A DNA stretch of 64,000 bases from Chloroflexota bacterium (GCA_029561345.1 JAKQJC010000050.1:1-64000); one strand, 5' to 3'; numbered from the stretch's first letter, positions 34,924-43,298 are shown. Made by a program: numbers and translations. The notes: generated from the letters alone by a model not told the origin.

Positions 34924-36558
34924 TCAGGCCAGGTCTTTAACGGGCGCAAGTTCCTGAATCAGGTTGGCCCAGGCGCGCCCCACAAAATGCATTTCACGCT
35001 GCAAAGCCTGTTCGTGGCCGGCGGCGCCCAGGCTGCGCGCCTTTTCCCGCTCGGTCACCAGTCCGCGCAAATGGCTGTACCATTCATCATAACTGTGCGC
35101 CACAATGCCGCCCGCCTGCCAATCCTCGTGCGCCTGGGTGGGTGAAGCAATCCATGGAATCCGCCTCACCCCGGCTTCCATCAGGCGCCGGTCTGAACGC
35201 TGCTGGTTCAGCGGGCTGTCGCGCAGCGGCACCAGCAAAATATCCACCTGCGAAAGCAGGTAAGGATAATCGTCCGGTTCCACTGCCGGCAGGAAAAGCC
35301 GCCGCACTTCAGGGACGTTATCAAATAACTGATAAAGCTGCGGATCACCGCTGATCACCAGGCGGGTTTGCGGGAATTCCCGTAAAATGCGCACCACCGC
35401 CCTCCGGATGGGCAGCACATCTTCCATCTGGCCGGGAATGGTCATGATACCAATATTCAATGAGGTGCGTCCTGAGACCGGTTTTTGCCACAGCGGGTTG
35501 CGCTGATTCCAGCCGTCCGGCACCATCAAAACCGGGTAACCCTCTTTGCGCAGCTTTTCAGCAGCGCCGCTGCTGGCCACCGTGATGCGGTCACAAATTT
35601 GCAGCGCCGCCGTGTAGGCGCGTGCCACTGCCGGGTCGCCGGGTCCCAGGGTTTCGTAATCTGGATGCTCTTCCGTCAGAACGGCAAAATCGAGGTCCAG
35701 ATCCAGCACCACCGGCAGCCCTGCCGCCACCCGCACCGCAATTTTCTTCATCAGGTCTGGCCGGCCGTGCGCGTTATGCGCCACAATCAGGTCATAGCTG
35801 TTCCAATCTGAGGCGGCATCCTGCGAGACCTCATAGCCCATATCTGCCAGAGCCTGCGCCAGCAGGGTGCGCCTGAAGGGCGATTCATGCGAATCGATGC
35901 CCACCACCAGCACCCGCTGCGCCTGAACAGCCCCGCTGACCGCCGGTTTTCCGGCCAGGGCGTTCAGGTCAATCTGCAGATAAACATCCGCCAGCAGGTT
36001 CTGCAAATCTTCCACCAGTTCCATGCGCCCTTCGGCACGCGCCTGCCGAATATTCAATTCAATCAGCGCCGGCAGCAGGGTATCAATCTCGTCCAAATGT
36101 TCGGCCACCGCCTGGGCCGGCGAATCGGCCCGCAGCACCGCGTCCAGCAGTTCCTGAGCACGCTGCACCTCTTCTTCAGAGATCACCGGTTTGCCGGTCA
36201 GGTTCTGCAGCAGGCCAAAAACCGCCTGCGGCTGGGTGGGTTGATATTTGGGAGAGGCGTCAAACAGGCTGGGGGCGCAGTTGCGCTGAATCAGTTCAAT
36301 GCGCCGCTCAATGTCTTTGCGCTGCGGCGCCCAGCGGCTGGCCTCGCGGTAAAGGGAAAGAGCCGCCTTGCGGTCCCCTGCCACCAGGTAAGAATCCCCC
36401 AAAATCAGCAGCGACACCACATCATCCGGATGCTCCTGCAAAATGCCCGCGTAAATAATCAAAGCTTTATCTACCTGATTGCTTTTCAGGTAGGCCTGGC
36501 CCTGCAGTTTCAGGCGTTCCAGTTCTTTGGTTTCCAGCGGGTTCATGGTGGCAAGCAT
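34924..36558 (-). CDS. TPR-containing glycosyltransferase
   Basis: The start is best placed at the ATG at 36558 (GGAG five bases upstream), giving 544 residues. The N-terminal part (about 1-90) contains two TPR-like repeats with Ala-Leu-Ile-Ile-Tyr-Ala-Gly-Ile-Leu-Gln-Glu-His-Pro. The region from about 200 to 530 is a GT-B-like glycosyltransferase with Val-Leu-Val-Val-Gly-Ile-Asp, Val-Val-Leu-Asp-Leu-Asp-Leu-Asp, a Gly-Ile-Met-Thr-Ile-Pro-Gly segment and Val-Asp-Ile-Leu-Leu-Val-Pro-Leu-Arg-Asp. TPR-linked glycosyltransferases often modify proteins. It lies just beyond csrA and before another glycosyltransferase, so flagellin glycosylation is the simplest guess. Confidence 0.7.
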   Translation of the reverse strand: MLATMNPLETKELERLKLQGQAYLKSNQVDKALIIYAGILQEHPDDVVSLLILGDSYLVAGDRKAALSLYREASRWAPQRKDIERRIELIQRNCAPSLFDASPKYQPTQPQAVFGLLQNLTGKPVISEEEVQRAQELLDAVLRADSPAQAVAEHLDEIDTLLPALIELNIRQARAEGRMELVEDLQNLLADVYLQIDLNALAGKPAVSGAVQAQRVLVVGIDSHESPFRRTLLAQALADMGYEVSQDAASDWNSYDLIVAHNAHGRPDLMKKIAVRVAAGLPVVLDLDLDFAVLTEEHPDYETLGPGDPAVARAYTAALQICDRITVASSGAAEKLRKEGYPVLMVPDGWNQRNPLWQKPVSGRTSLNIGIMTIPGQMEDVLPIRRAVVRILREFPQTRLVISGDPQLYQLFDNVPEVRRLFLPAVEPDDYPYLLSQVDILLVPLRDSPLNQQRSDRRLMEAGVRRIPWIASPTQAHEDWQAGGIVAHSYDEWYSHLRGLVTEREKARSLGAAGHEQALQREMHFVGRAWANLIQELAPVKDLA

Positions 36559-36629
36559 AGGTCTCCAGATGACAATCAAGAAGGCGTGTTGTGTGTAGGT
36601 CTTTTATACTTTATCAATTCTGTGATTCG

Positions 36630-36658
36630 CGCACAATAAAGGCAATATGAATTGTGCG
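36630..36658. repeat. Inverted repeat CGCACAAT ... ATTGTGCG
   Basis: Two perfect 8-base arms (36630-36637 and 36651-36658) are separated by 13 bases, upstream of the glycosyltransferase start at 36558. It may be a regulator site or a hairpin. Confidence 0.5.
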
Positions 36659-36723
36659 TAAAGGGCCGTAAAGACATCAAAACCTCTCCCTTTGCAGGGA
36701 GAGGTCCGTAAATTTTGCGTAAA
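36657..36723 (+). repeat. Four CGTAAA motifs in two pairs one helical turn apart
   Basis: CGTAAA begins at 36657, 36667, 36707 and 36718; members of each pair are 10 and 11 bases apart. The two pairs flank the csrA terminator hairpin. Confidence 0.5.
36670..36704 (-). terminator. Terminator after csrA
   Basis: A perfect 8-base-pair stem (CCTCTCCC with GGGAGAGG, 6-base loop) is followed on the minus strand by TTTTGATGTCTTT, 28 bases past the csrA stop. The tail is imperfect, so termination may be partial. Confidence 0.65.
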
Positions 36724-36731
36724 GGCAGCCG

Positions 36732-37046
36732 TCAGGGCTTTTTTTCTTCCAGGGGCGCCTGTTCTGCCAGGAAAGCGCGCAGGCTTTCGAAAGGATCCAC
36801 CGCAGCTTCGGCCGACACGGGCACAGCCTGGGCGGGCTGGGCAGCAGCGGCCGGGCGCTGCGCCAGGCGGGCCGCGATCACTTTCTGTTCCTGAATGGCC
36901 TGGTAAATTTCCTGGCGCATGACGGGAATTTCGCGGGGCGCCTTGATGCCCAGCTTGATTTTATCCCTATCGATGGATAGGACCGTGATGACAATATCAT
37001 CACCAATCACTAAGCTTTCGTCGAGTTTTCTGCTCAGTACCAGCAA
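36732..37046 (-). CDS. csrA: CsrA carbon storage regulator with C-terminal extension
   Basis: CsrA binds GGA-containing mRNA leaders and blocks translation; in many flagellates it represses flagellin. The frame runs on upstream, but the canonical N-terminus Met-Leu-Val-Leu-Ser-Arg-Lys matches a TTG start at 37046, preceded by GAAGAGG. The core (residues 1-60) has the normal five-strand fold, including Gly-Ile-Lys-Ala-Pro and Ile-Pro-Val-Met-Arg-Gln-Glu-Ile. Usual CsrA is about 60-75 residues; this one has 104, with an Ala/Pro/Gln-rich linker and a short helix-like end (Phe-Glu-Ser-Leu-Arg-Ala-Phe-Leu). It lies after flgL, but no fliW is in the window. Confidence 0.85.
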   Translation of the reverse strand: MLVLSRKLDESLVIGDDIVITVLSIDRDKIKLGIKAPREIPVMRQEIYQAIQEQKVIAARLAQRPAAAAQPAQAVPVSAEAAVDPFESLRAFLAEQAPLEEKKP

Positions 37047-37129
37047 GGCGACCTCTTCTTTGCGCTCAAAAATAAAGGTTAATTGATTGTACCACATTGT
37101 GCTTGCGAGGCAAGCGAAAAAAGCCCTGA

Positions 37130-38035
37130 TCAGATTTTGTCAAACAAATTCATCATCGAACTCATCCGGCCGCTCACCTGCAAGACAATTTGATAAGCAT
37201 TTTCCTGCATTTTCAAATTGGAAACTGCCTCTGCCATATCAATATCTTCTTTTTTGGATAGCAGCGCCTTCAATTCCAGCAAGCCCATATCCATGCGCGA
37301 CATTGCGTCAGAAAGGGTGCGCACCCGCGCGCCGTTCTTGGTCATGGCATCGGTCAAAGCCTCTTCGGCTGTGTCCATGTCGGCCAGGGCCGTGTCCATG
37401 GCAGTGGTATCATTGCTGTTCAGGGCATCACGGGCCAAAATCAGTGCTTCCAGCAGCGGTCTGAAAGCAGCATCGCCATCCACATTCATCGCAATGGTCT
37501 CATCCGGTGAGATGTTGCGCATCATGATATTATGGTCGCCGTTGTATTGGATGGTGTCGGCGGTGGTCGGCGGCACGCCGCTGCCCGCCGGGATAATCTC
37601 AAATGGCTTGGTACGCGTGGCATAACCGGCAAAAATATAGCGGTTCAGGTGCTGGGTGTTGACCAGATCCATGGCGCTTTTCAGAATGCCGTCCATTTCC
37701 TGCGCCAGCACCGCGCGTTCCTCAGCCCCCATCGTATCGTTGCGCCCCTGCAGAAGGGCGTTTTTGGCCTTCAGGGCAGCGTCAGCCAGGTGCTGTGAGG
37801 CAAATTCGGTCGATTCCATCCATGCCTGGCTGGTATGTCCCGTCTCAATATAGGCTTCCATGGCGCTCATGCTGGCCTTGATGGTCAGGCTTTGCGCGGC
37901 AATGGCCGGGGCGTCTGAAGGATATTCAAAGCGCTTGCCGCTGGCCACCTGCCGCTCCAATGCATAGAGCCGCTCCAGGCTTTCATTCATATGGGTCAGC
38001 GACCCCTGGGTCAGCATCTGTTGGGTTACTCTCAT
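37130..38035 (-). CDS. flgL: Flagellar hook-associated protein FlgL (HAP3)
   Basis: FlgL joins the hook to the flagellin filament. The 301-residue protein begins [13 protein letters not shown] and has the flagellin-like N-terminal helix with [12 protein letters not shown] (about 33-44). The flagellin-like C-terminal helix ends [10 protein letters not shown]. A variable middle is present at about 130-230. It follows flgK by 16 bases and precedes csrA by 83. FlgN is its expected secretion chaperone. Confidence 0.92.
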   Translation of the reverse strand: MRVTQQMLTQGSLTHMNESLERLYALERQVASGKRFEYPSDAPAIAAQSLTIKASMSAMEAYIETGHTSQAWMESTEFASQHLADAALKAKNALLQGRNDTMGAEERAVLAQEMDGILKSAMDLVNTQHLNRYIFAGYATRTKPFEIIPAGSGVPPTTADTIQYNGDHNIMMRNISPDETIAMNVDGDAAFRPLLEALILARDALNSNDTTAMDTALADMDTAEEALTDAMTKNGARVRTLSDAMSRMDMGLLELKALLSKKEDIDMAEAVSNLKMQENAYQIVLQVSGRMSSMMNLFDKI

Positions 38036-38051
38036 ATCACACCTGCCTTAC

Positions 38052-39452
38052 CTAGCGCCCCACGACGCCCATATTATTGATCACCCGATCGAGCATCTCA
38101 TCCAGGGCGGTCATCATGCGCGTGGCTGCCTGGTACGATTTCTGATAGGCCAGCATTTTGGTGGCTTCCTCATCCAGGTTCACGCCGCTGACCGAATCCC
38201 GCTGCTGATCGAGCGCATCCATCACCGTCTTGTGATCCGCCGCCTGGCTGGTCGAGCGTTTCACCGTCAGACCCAAATCGCCAATCCGCAGGTTGTTATA
38301 ATCGCCCAGGGTCATGTTGTTCAGGCCCACCAGCGTTTCGCGCTGCACATCGTTGATCAGCTTGGCAATCGTGCCGTCGCCCGGCGCATTGGTCACCGAG
38401 GCAGCCGCCAGGTTCTCAGCGGTCAGCGTGGTGTTGATGCGCATGGAAAGCGCGTCTGTGCCCGTGTAAAGGGCCTGCCCCGGCACATTATTCAGGTCAT
38501 AACCAGTGATGTGAATGGCATTGATGCGGTCCATAAACGAAATGGCCATGGTGTTCAGGCGGTTGAGTTGATCTACCACCACGCCATCCCTGGACTCCAT
38601 CAAACCCTTCAATTCGCCTGCCACCGGCGAGAAAGGCTCGCCGTCCTGCCAGCCCACCCCCACCAGGTTGCCATTGGCCGGGTCGGGCGTGGCCGTCACT
38701 TCAAAGGCCCGGCTGCCAATCACCAGTGTGTGTCCGCCGATGGAAACCACCACCTGGCCAAACTGCTGGAAAGCGGCCTTGGCACCTGAAATTTCGCTCA
38801 AACGATTTAGAATCTTATCCCGTTCATCCAGCAAATCATTGGGCTGGTGGTTGGTGCTTTCCACATGCGTGATTTCCACATTCAGGCGCGCCAGCTGTGT
38901 GGCCAGTTCGTTAATTTCATCCACCCGTTCGCGAATGGTCAGATCCTGTTCACCGCGCAGTTTATTCAATGCCGAGGCCCGCCGGTTGAAGGAATCGGCC
39001 ACTGCTTTAGAACGTTCCAGGGTGTCTTGCCGGATGGTCAGGTCATCCGGGCTGGTGCTCAATGATTGCCACCCGCCCCAGAAATCGTTCAGGCGCTTGG
39101 CCAGGCTTTCCGATCCGGTATCCGCCAGAGCCATTTCCACCTGGTTAAGGAAGTCCGCTTCGGTAGCCCAGCGCTTGTTTTCGCCCAGCTCAAAGCAGTA
39201 ACGTTGATCTATAAACTCTGTGTCATAGCGCTTGATGCGGTCCACCAGAACCCCCGTGCCAAACTGGCCGGGCAGGATGGAGCCCATAAATGTGAAATTG
39301 GCCCTGGGGTGGCTGGCGGTCAGAATGGCTTCCTGACGGCGGTAACCGGGCGTGTTGGCATTGGCCACATTATGCCCCACCACCTGCATGGCCTCTTGTT
39401 GGGCCATCAGGGCCTGCATAATCATGTTGATTCCAGAAAATGCTCCAGGCAT
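38052..39452 (-). CDS. flgK: Flagellar hook-associated protein FlgK (HAP1)
   Basis: FlgK is the first hook-filament junction protein. The 466-residue protein starts with Pro-Gly-Ala-Phe-Ser-Gly-Ile-Asn, followed by Gly-His-Asn-Val-Ala-Asn-Ala-Asn-Thr-Pro-Gly-Tyr-Arg-Arg-Gln, the rod/hook N-terminal motif. It ends with the matching C-terminal helix Ala-Tyr-Gln-Lys-Ser-Tyr-Gln-Ala-Ala-Thr-Arg. The central domain (about 120-380) is shorter than in enterics. It starts 10 bases after the flgN stop, and flgL follows after 16 bases. Confidence 0.93.
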   Translation of the reverse strand: MPGAFSGINMIMQALMAQQEAMQVVGHNVANANTPGYRRQEAILTASHPRANFTFMGSILPGQFGTGVLVDRIKRYDTEFIDQRYCFELGENKRWATEADFLNQVEMALADTGSESLAKRLNDFWGGWQSLSTSPDDLTIRQDTLERSKAVADSFNRRASALNKLRGEQDLTIRERVDEINELATQLARLNVEITHVESTNHQPNDLLDERDKILNRLSEISGAKAAFQQFGQVVVSIGGHTLVIGSRAFEVTATPDPANGNLVGVGWQDGEPFSPVAGELKGLMESRDGVVVDQLNRLNTMAISFMDRINAIHITGYDLNNVPGQALYTGTDALSMRINTTLTAENLAAASVTNAPGDGTIAKLINDVQRETLVGLNNMTLGDYNNLRIGDLGLTVKRSTSQAADHKTVMDALDQQRDSVSGVNLDEEATKMLAYQKSYQAATRMMTALDEMLDRVINNMGVVGR

Positions 39453-39462
39453 ATGCGCCTCC

Positions 39463-39984
39463 TCAGGCCTGGTGATCCAGGCCGTAACTCACGGGCGGTT
39501 CATTGGTGCTGCTGCTGCCGTTGGGCTGGTAATGGGTCTTCGGCGCAATCAGGTCCACCAAAAATCCCTGCAGCGCTTCAAGGCGCTCCAGGTTGAGCAT
39601 AGCCAGGGCATAATTGCCCTGGTTGATTTCGCGCAGCTCTGCCTGAATGGTCATAAACCCTTCCCGCAGGTGATTGATGCGCTCCACCATAGGATCCTTC
39701 AAAACAGCCAGCAAATTGTTCAGGCTGCCATCTTCGTCTTTCAAACCGCAAAGTTCAGCTGCCTTGATGGTATGCTGCCGGCGGCGCTCTTCAAGCCGGC
39801 CTAATTCATCCAGCAGGCTTTCCTTTTTTTCGACAGAATCCGTCAGCCGGGCGGCATTGCGCTGCACCAGGTCTTCGCGTTCTTCCTGAACCAGGGCGCG
39901 CAGAGCCTGCACCACCCTGAACTGGTTGACCATGTCGGCTTCGATTTGGTGCAGAGCTTCTTCAAGTTGAGGATTGACGGTCAT
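39463..39984 (-). CDS. flgN: FlgN-family flagellar chaperone
   Basis: The 173-residue protein is nearly all helical (about 5-145) with heptad patterns and a disordered end. The size, the helical profile and its position between flgM and flgK support FlgN, the cytoplasmic chaperone that delivers FlgK and FlgL to the export gate. No strongly conserved catalytic residue is expected. Its start lies 94 bases after flgM. Confidence 0.8.
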   Translation of the reverse strand: MTVNPQLEEALHQIEADMVNQFRVVQALRALVQEEREDLVQRNAARLTDSVEKKESLLDELGRLEERRRQHTIKAAELCGLKDEDGSLNNLLAVLKDPMVERINHLREGFMTIQAELREINQGNYALAMLNLERLEALQGFLVDLIAPKTHYQPNGSSSTNEPPVSYGLDHQA

Positions 39985-40078
39985 AGGTGTCCTGTTCTGT
40001 TAACAAAATGAGCCTGACAAGATCAATTGCCCGGCTCAATTTTTCAGATGTCAGTTGATGAAGGCTGGACGAAGCGGC

Positions 40079-40381
40079 TTAGAGGCCCAATTTGAGGGAT
40101 AAGCGGCGGGCCAGCTCGTCATAAGGAATCTTATATTCACCCGAAAGGATCTGCGCACGCAGCGCTTCAACTTTTTCAGACCGAACCTCAGGCGCGCCCT
40201 CAAAAGCAGCCATGGCCCGCGAAAGCAGTTGGGCTTCGCGTGAAAGCGTGGTGCGGTCTTTGCTGCCCAGGTTCTCAGCCTGCTGAGCCTGGGTGCGGGC
40301 CGCTTTGCTGCTGTCCACCTGGGTCAGCATATCGGCCTGATTGGCATTAACCTGGTTTATGGCATTCTTATCAACTTTCAT
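40079..40381 (-). CDS. flgM: Anti-sigma-28 factor FlgM
   Basis: FlgM binds FliA and holds it inactive until the hook is built, when FlgM is exported. The start is the ATG at 40381 with GGAGG upstream, giving 100 residues. The N-terminal half is polar and unstructured, as usual; the C-terminal half has the sigma-binding helices (about 50-98) with Ser-Glu-Lys-Val-Glu-Ala-Leu-Arg-Ala-Gln-Ile and Ser-Gly-Glu-Tyr-Lys-Ile. A consensus sigma-28 promoter lies 40 bases before the ATG, so FliA drives its own inhibitor. Confidence 0.9.
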   Translation of the reverse strand: MKVDKNAINQVNANQADMLTQVDSSKAARTQAQQAENLGSKDRTTLSREAQLLSRAMAAFEGAPEVRSEKVEALRAQILSGEYKIPYDELARRLSLKLGL

Positions 40382-40420
40382 AATGGCCTCCATCAATGGC
40401 TACGAGGGTTGCTGCTTATG

Positions 40421-40447
40421 TTATCGGCTGCGGGCTAAAAAACTTTA
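40421..40447 (-). promoter_or_regulatory. Sigma-28 (FliA) promoter of flgM-flgN-flgK-flgL
   Basis: On the minus strand TAAAGTTT, an 11-base spacer and GCCGATAA match the enteric FliA consensus at every position, with the correct spacing. The first three bases (40447-40445) are the TAA stop codon of the preceding hook/rod gene. The start of transcription would lie about 7 bases past 40421. Confidence 0.9.
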
Positions 40448-41185
40448 CTGGCGCATTTGAATTGCTTCGCCAATCATGTTATCTGTTTGTTTCAGCATGC
40501 GCATCGACATATCAAATGCCCGCTGCAGCACCACCATGTGCGTGGTTTCCGCGGCCACATCCACATTCGATTTCTCCAGCGTTCCATTGATGATCTGGCC
40601 AAAATTGTTGGTTCCAGGCGTGCCGGTTTGCACTGCGCCCGAAGCTTCCGATTCAAGCCACAAATTCTGGCCATAGCTGATCATGCCCGACAGATTCGGC
40701 GTGCGGTACAGCGAAATGGTGCCTGCCTGAGTCCAGGTTTGCCCCACCCGGTAACGCACCACCCCATCCTGGCTCACGGCGATTTCCTCTGCCTCCGCAG
40801 GGATCTGTCCGCCAGTCCATACCAGGGGATAACCATTGGCTGCCACGATCCGGTTGTTTGCATCCAGGCTGAAATGACCATCGCGGGTATAGGCGGTGCG
40901 GCCATCTGGCAGCCGGATGCCAAAATAACCTTCGCCTGAAACCGCCAGGTCCAGTGGGCTGGTGGTCGTTTCAAACACACCCTGCTGATTCCAGCGCTGC
41001 GAAGAAGTCGGATAGACGCCGTTCATCAGCTGGCGGTCAAGCATCTCCTGAAAATTAGTGCGAATTTGCTTGAAGCCGTTGGTGTTAATATTCGAAAGAT
41101 TATGGCTCACATTATCCAGATCTTCCATATGGGAGATCAGGCCGCTGCGAGAAATCTCAATCATCTGAACGAAGTATGAGCCCAT
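40445..41185 (-). CDS. flgG: Flagellar rod/hook protein, FlgG/FlhP family
   Basis: The 246-residue protein has the shared N-terminal motif of axial proteins (Asp-Asn-Val-Ser-His-Asn-Leu-Ser-Asn-Ile-Asn-Thr-Asn-Gly-Phe-Lys, about 24-39). It ends with Thr-His-Met-Val-Val-Leu-Gln-Arg-Ala-Phe-Asp-Met-Ser-Met-Arg-Met-Leu-Lys, the C-terminal helix. The middle has the hook-domain signature Leu-Asp-Leu-Ala-Val-Ser-Gly-Glu-Gly-Tyr-Phe. Between the two rod paralogues in the window it fits FlgG or Bacillus FlhP; FlgF cannot be excluded. Confidence 0.85.
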   Translation of the reverse strand: MGSYFVQMIEISRSGLISHMEDLDNVSHNLSNINTNGFKQIRTNFQEMLDRQLMNGVYPTSSQRWNQQGVFETTTSPLDLAVSGEGYFGIRLPDGRTAYTRDGHFSLDANNRIVAANGYPLVWTGGQIPAEAEEIAVSQDGVVRYRVGQTWTQAGTISLYRTPNLSGMISYGQNLWLESEASGAVQTGTPGTNNFGQIINGTLEKSNVDVAAETTHMVVLQRAFDMSMRMLKQTDNMIGEAIQMRQ

Positions 41186-41204
41186 AATACCCTATCCTTT
41201 CCGC

Positions 41205-42029
41205 TTATCCTTTGCCCAGCGAGCCAATGGCCCGCCCCAGCAGGTCATCCTGCACACGCACCAATTGCTGGTTGGCTTCATAAGAGCGGGTGACAGAGAT
41301 CAACTGTGTCATCACCTGGGCGGCGTTGACATTGCTCATTTCCAGGAAGCCCTGGTGCACCTGCCCCACGGGAATGGTGGCGTCAGGCGCGTTGATGGCC
41401 GAATAAAGGCCGTTGTTTTCGCGCAGCAAATCTGTGCGCGGGTCAGCAAAAGCCACCACGCCAATTTGGGCAACATTGGCACCGTTGACGGTAATGGTGC
41501 CGTCCGTGCCAATTACCATTTCCCCTTCAGGGACGGTAATCGGCTGGTTATTGACATCCAACACCAGGTAGCCTTGCGAGGTCACCAGCTGGCCGGTGGC
41601 ATCGCGGCCAAAGCGCCCATCGCGGGTGTAGTAATCGCCGTCCGGGGTTCTGACATGGAAAAAACCTTCTCCATCCAGGGCCACATCCGTCATTATATTG
41701 GTGGTTTGCAGCGCCCCCTGTGAAAAATCAACAATCGGGCTGGAGGTTTCCACGCCCAGGCCTAAATCGCCCTGCTTGCGCAGCCGGTTCAGGCCCAGCC
41801 TTTCCAGATAATCAGGTAAAACAGGCGGCAGGTTGCCGGTGTACACTGGAATCAGGGGGCTGCTCTGCACCAGCTGAGGATAGGCGGCGGTCTGCATATA
41901 GTCGTTCATCGTCACCAGCAGCTGCTTGAACCCGGGCGTGTCGGCGTTCGACACATTGTGGGAAAGCGCCACCTGACGGTTCATTCCCGCCAGCATCCCT
42001 GATGCTGAAGCATACAATCCCTTGATCAT
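41205..42029 (-). CDS. flgF: Flagellar rod/hook protein, FlgF/FlhO family
   Basis: The 274-residue paralogue of the next gene begins Met-Ile-Lys-Gly-Leu-Tyr-Ala-Ser-Ala-Ser-Gly-Met and has Ser-His-Asn-Val-Ser-Asn-Ala-Asp-Thr-Pro-Gly-Phe-Lys (about 23-35), Asp-Val-Ala-Leu-Asp-Gly-Glu-Gly-Phe-Phe, and the C-terminal helix with Arg-Ser-Tyr-Glu-Ala-Asn-Gln-Gln. The N-terminus resembles Bacillus FlhO more than enteric FlgG. It overlaps the upstream small gene by 4 bases and is followed by the flgG-like gene after 19 bases. Confidence 0.85.
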   Translation of the reverse strand: MIKGLYASASGMLAGMNRQVALSHNVSNADTPGFKQLLVTMNDYMQTAAYPQLVQSSPLIPVYTGNLPPVLPDYLERLGLNRLRKQGDLGLGVETSSPIVDFSQGALQTTNIMTDVALDGEGFFHVRTPDGDYYTRDGRFGRDATGQLVTSQGYLVLDVNNQPITVPEGEMVIGTDGTITVNGANVAQIGVVAFADPRTDLLRENNGLYSAINAPDATIPVGQVHQGFLEMSNVNAAQVMTQLISVTRSYEANQQLVRVQDDLLGRAIGSLGKG

Positions 42030-42427
42030 CGTTTGGCTCCTGTGGCGCTGCTGTTGCCCAGGTTCAAAATCATCTGCACCTCATCGCGCGGCATGCCCAT
42101 CTGGCGGGCGATATCCAGTTCGTTCATGCCGCCAGCCGACATGGCCGTCACCACCTGGGTGCGGTCTGTGGGAGAGGAGGCCGTGACGGAACCCGTCGAG
42201 CGGGTTTGCGAAGCCGCCAGCAGGGTCTGAAAGTCAGATTGGCCTAAAATGCCCGGAGCAGCCGGGGGCCGAGTCTCCTGCTCGCGCGTCACCAGGGTGC
42301 GCAATTGATCCACCACAGGGCTCATGCGTTCCACCTGTTTCTGGCTGCCGCGCAGGCGCGCAGTTTCACGCGCCAGCTGAACCAGGTTCAGGGTGTCACT
42401 GAGCAGGGTGGAGCTGATTTTGTCCAT
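42026..42427 (-). CDS. Small helical protein with SwrB/DUF6115-like C-terminal helix-turn-helix
   Basis: A strong AAGGAGG precedes the ATG. The 133-residue product has an N-terminal helix (about 1-55), a polar linker, and a C-terminal stretch Met-Asn-Glu-Leu-Asp-Ile-Ala-Arg-Gln-Met-Gly-Met-Pro-Arg-Asp-Glu-Val-Gln-Met (about 101-119) that resembles the small C-terminal domain of SwrB and DUF6115 proteins, which sit near the end of the Firmicute fla/che operon. No membrane helix is present, unlike SwrB. It lies between fliA and the flgF-like gene, and its role here is unknown. Confidence 0.6.
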   Translation of the reverse strand: MDKISSTLLSDTLNLVQLARETARLRGSQKQVERMSPVVDQLRTLVTREQETRPPAAPGILGQSDFQTLLAASQTRSTGSVTASSPTDRTQVVTAMSAGGMNELDIARQMGMPRDEVQMILNLGNSSATGAKR

Positions 42428-42441
42428 TCTCTACCTCCTTC

Positions 42442-43290
42442 TCACCGGTAACTGTTCGCTGGGAGACGGGGACCGCGCCGGCGTTCTTTCGGCGGCGCAG
42501 CGGGTGGGGTTCCCGCTTCCGGCGCCGGTTTCCGTTCTGTCTCTCCCATAATCGCCTTGAGTGACATCACAGCCTTGCCGTGAATCTGGCACACACGCGA
42601 TTCGGTGACCGATAGAATTTCACCAATTTCTTTGTATGTTAATTCTTCATAATAATAAAGTGAAAGCACCAGGCGTTCCTTCTCAGGCAGGGCCTGAATG
42701 GCTTCCACGAGCTTCCGGTTTGTATCCGCCGATTCAAAGGTCTCTGAAGGATCAGGCTGATTTTCGTCCGTGGTTCTTTCATAAAGCGAGGTCGCCTGAT
42801 CCTCGCCGGTATCCATGGTTTCATCCAGTGAAACCACCACCCGGCTTGAGTCCTGAAAGGCCTGCTGCACAATATCAATGTCCATTTCAAGGTGTTCTGC
42901 CAGCTCATCTTCGGTGGGCAGGCGCTGGAGCTGTTCCTGCATTTTGACCATGGCGTTCTGCACGCTGCGCACGCGCTGGCGCGCCGTGCGCGGCATCCAA
43001 TCAATGCTGCGCAGGTAATCAAGCACTTTGCTCCGGATCTTCAGTGTTGCATATGTGCTGAGGCGGGTGCCATATGCCGGATTGTAAAGGTTCACCGCCT
43101 CAATCAGACCCAACAGCCCCTGGCTCACCAGGTCGTCGTAGTCGCTCCCGCGGGATGAATTGACGCCCAAGCGGCCCAAAACAAAGTGCACCAGCGGAAT
43201 ACTTCGCAGAATAATCTCCTCACGCAGCGCGGGATCGCGTGTGGCAAGGTATTGATCAATGAGTTCTGCCTCCGCTCTCTGTGTTGTCAT
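42442..43290 (-). CDS. fliA: Flagellar sigma factor FliA (sigma-28)
   Basis: The 282-residue sigma factor has region 2 (about 45-115) with Tyr-Asp-Asp-Leu-Val-Ser-Gln-Gly-Leu-Leu-Gly-Leu and Leu-Ser-Thr-Tyr-Ala-Thr-Leu-Lys-Ile-Arg, region 3 (about 90-155) and region 4 (about 190-250) with the recognition helix in Glu-Ile-Gly-Glu-Ile-Leu-Ser-Val-Thr-Glu-Ser-Arg-Val. It directs late flagellar genes and reads the sigma-28 promoter found before flgM. An unusual feature is a basic, Pro-rich C-terminal tail of about 30 residues. It begins after a GAGG site. Confidence 0.9.
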   Translation of the reverse strand: MTTQRAEAELIDQYLATRDPALREEIILRSIPLVHFVLGRLGVNSSRGSDYDDLVSQGLLGLIEAVNLYNPAYGTRLSTYATLKIRSKVLDYLRSIDWMPRTARQRVRSVQNAMVKMQEQLQRLPTEDELAEHLEMDIDIVQQAFQDSSRVVVSLDETMDTGEDQATSLYERTTDENQPDPSETFESADTNRKLVEAIQALPEKERLVLSLYYYEELTYKEIGEILSVTESRVCQIHGKAVMSLKAIMGETERKPAPEAGTPPAAPPKERRRGPRLPANSYR

Positions 43291-43298
43291 CCACTACC

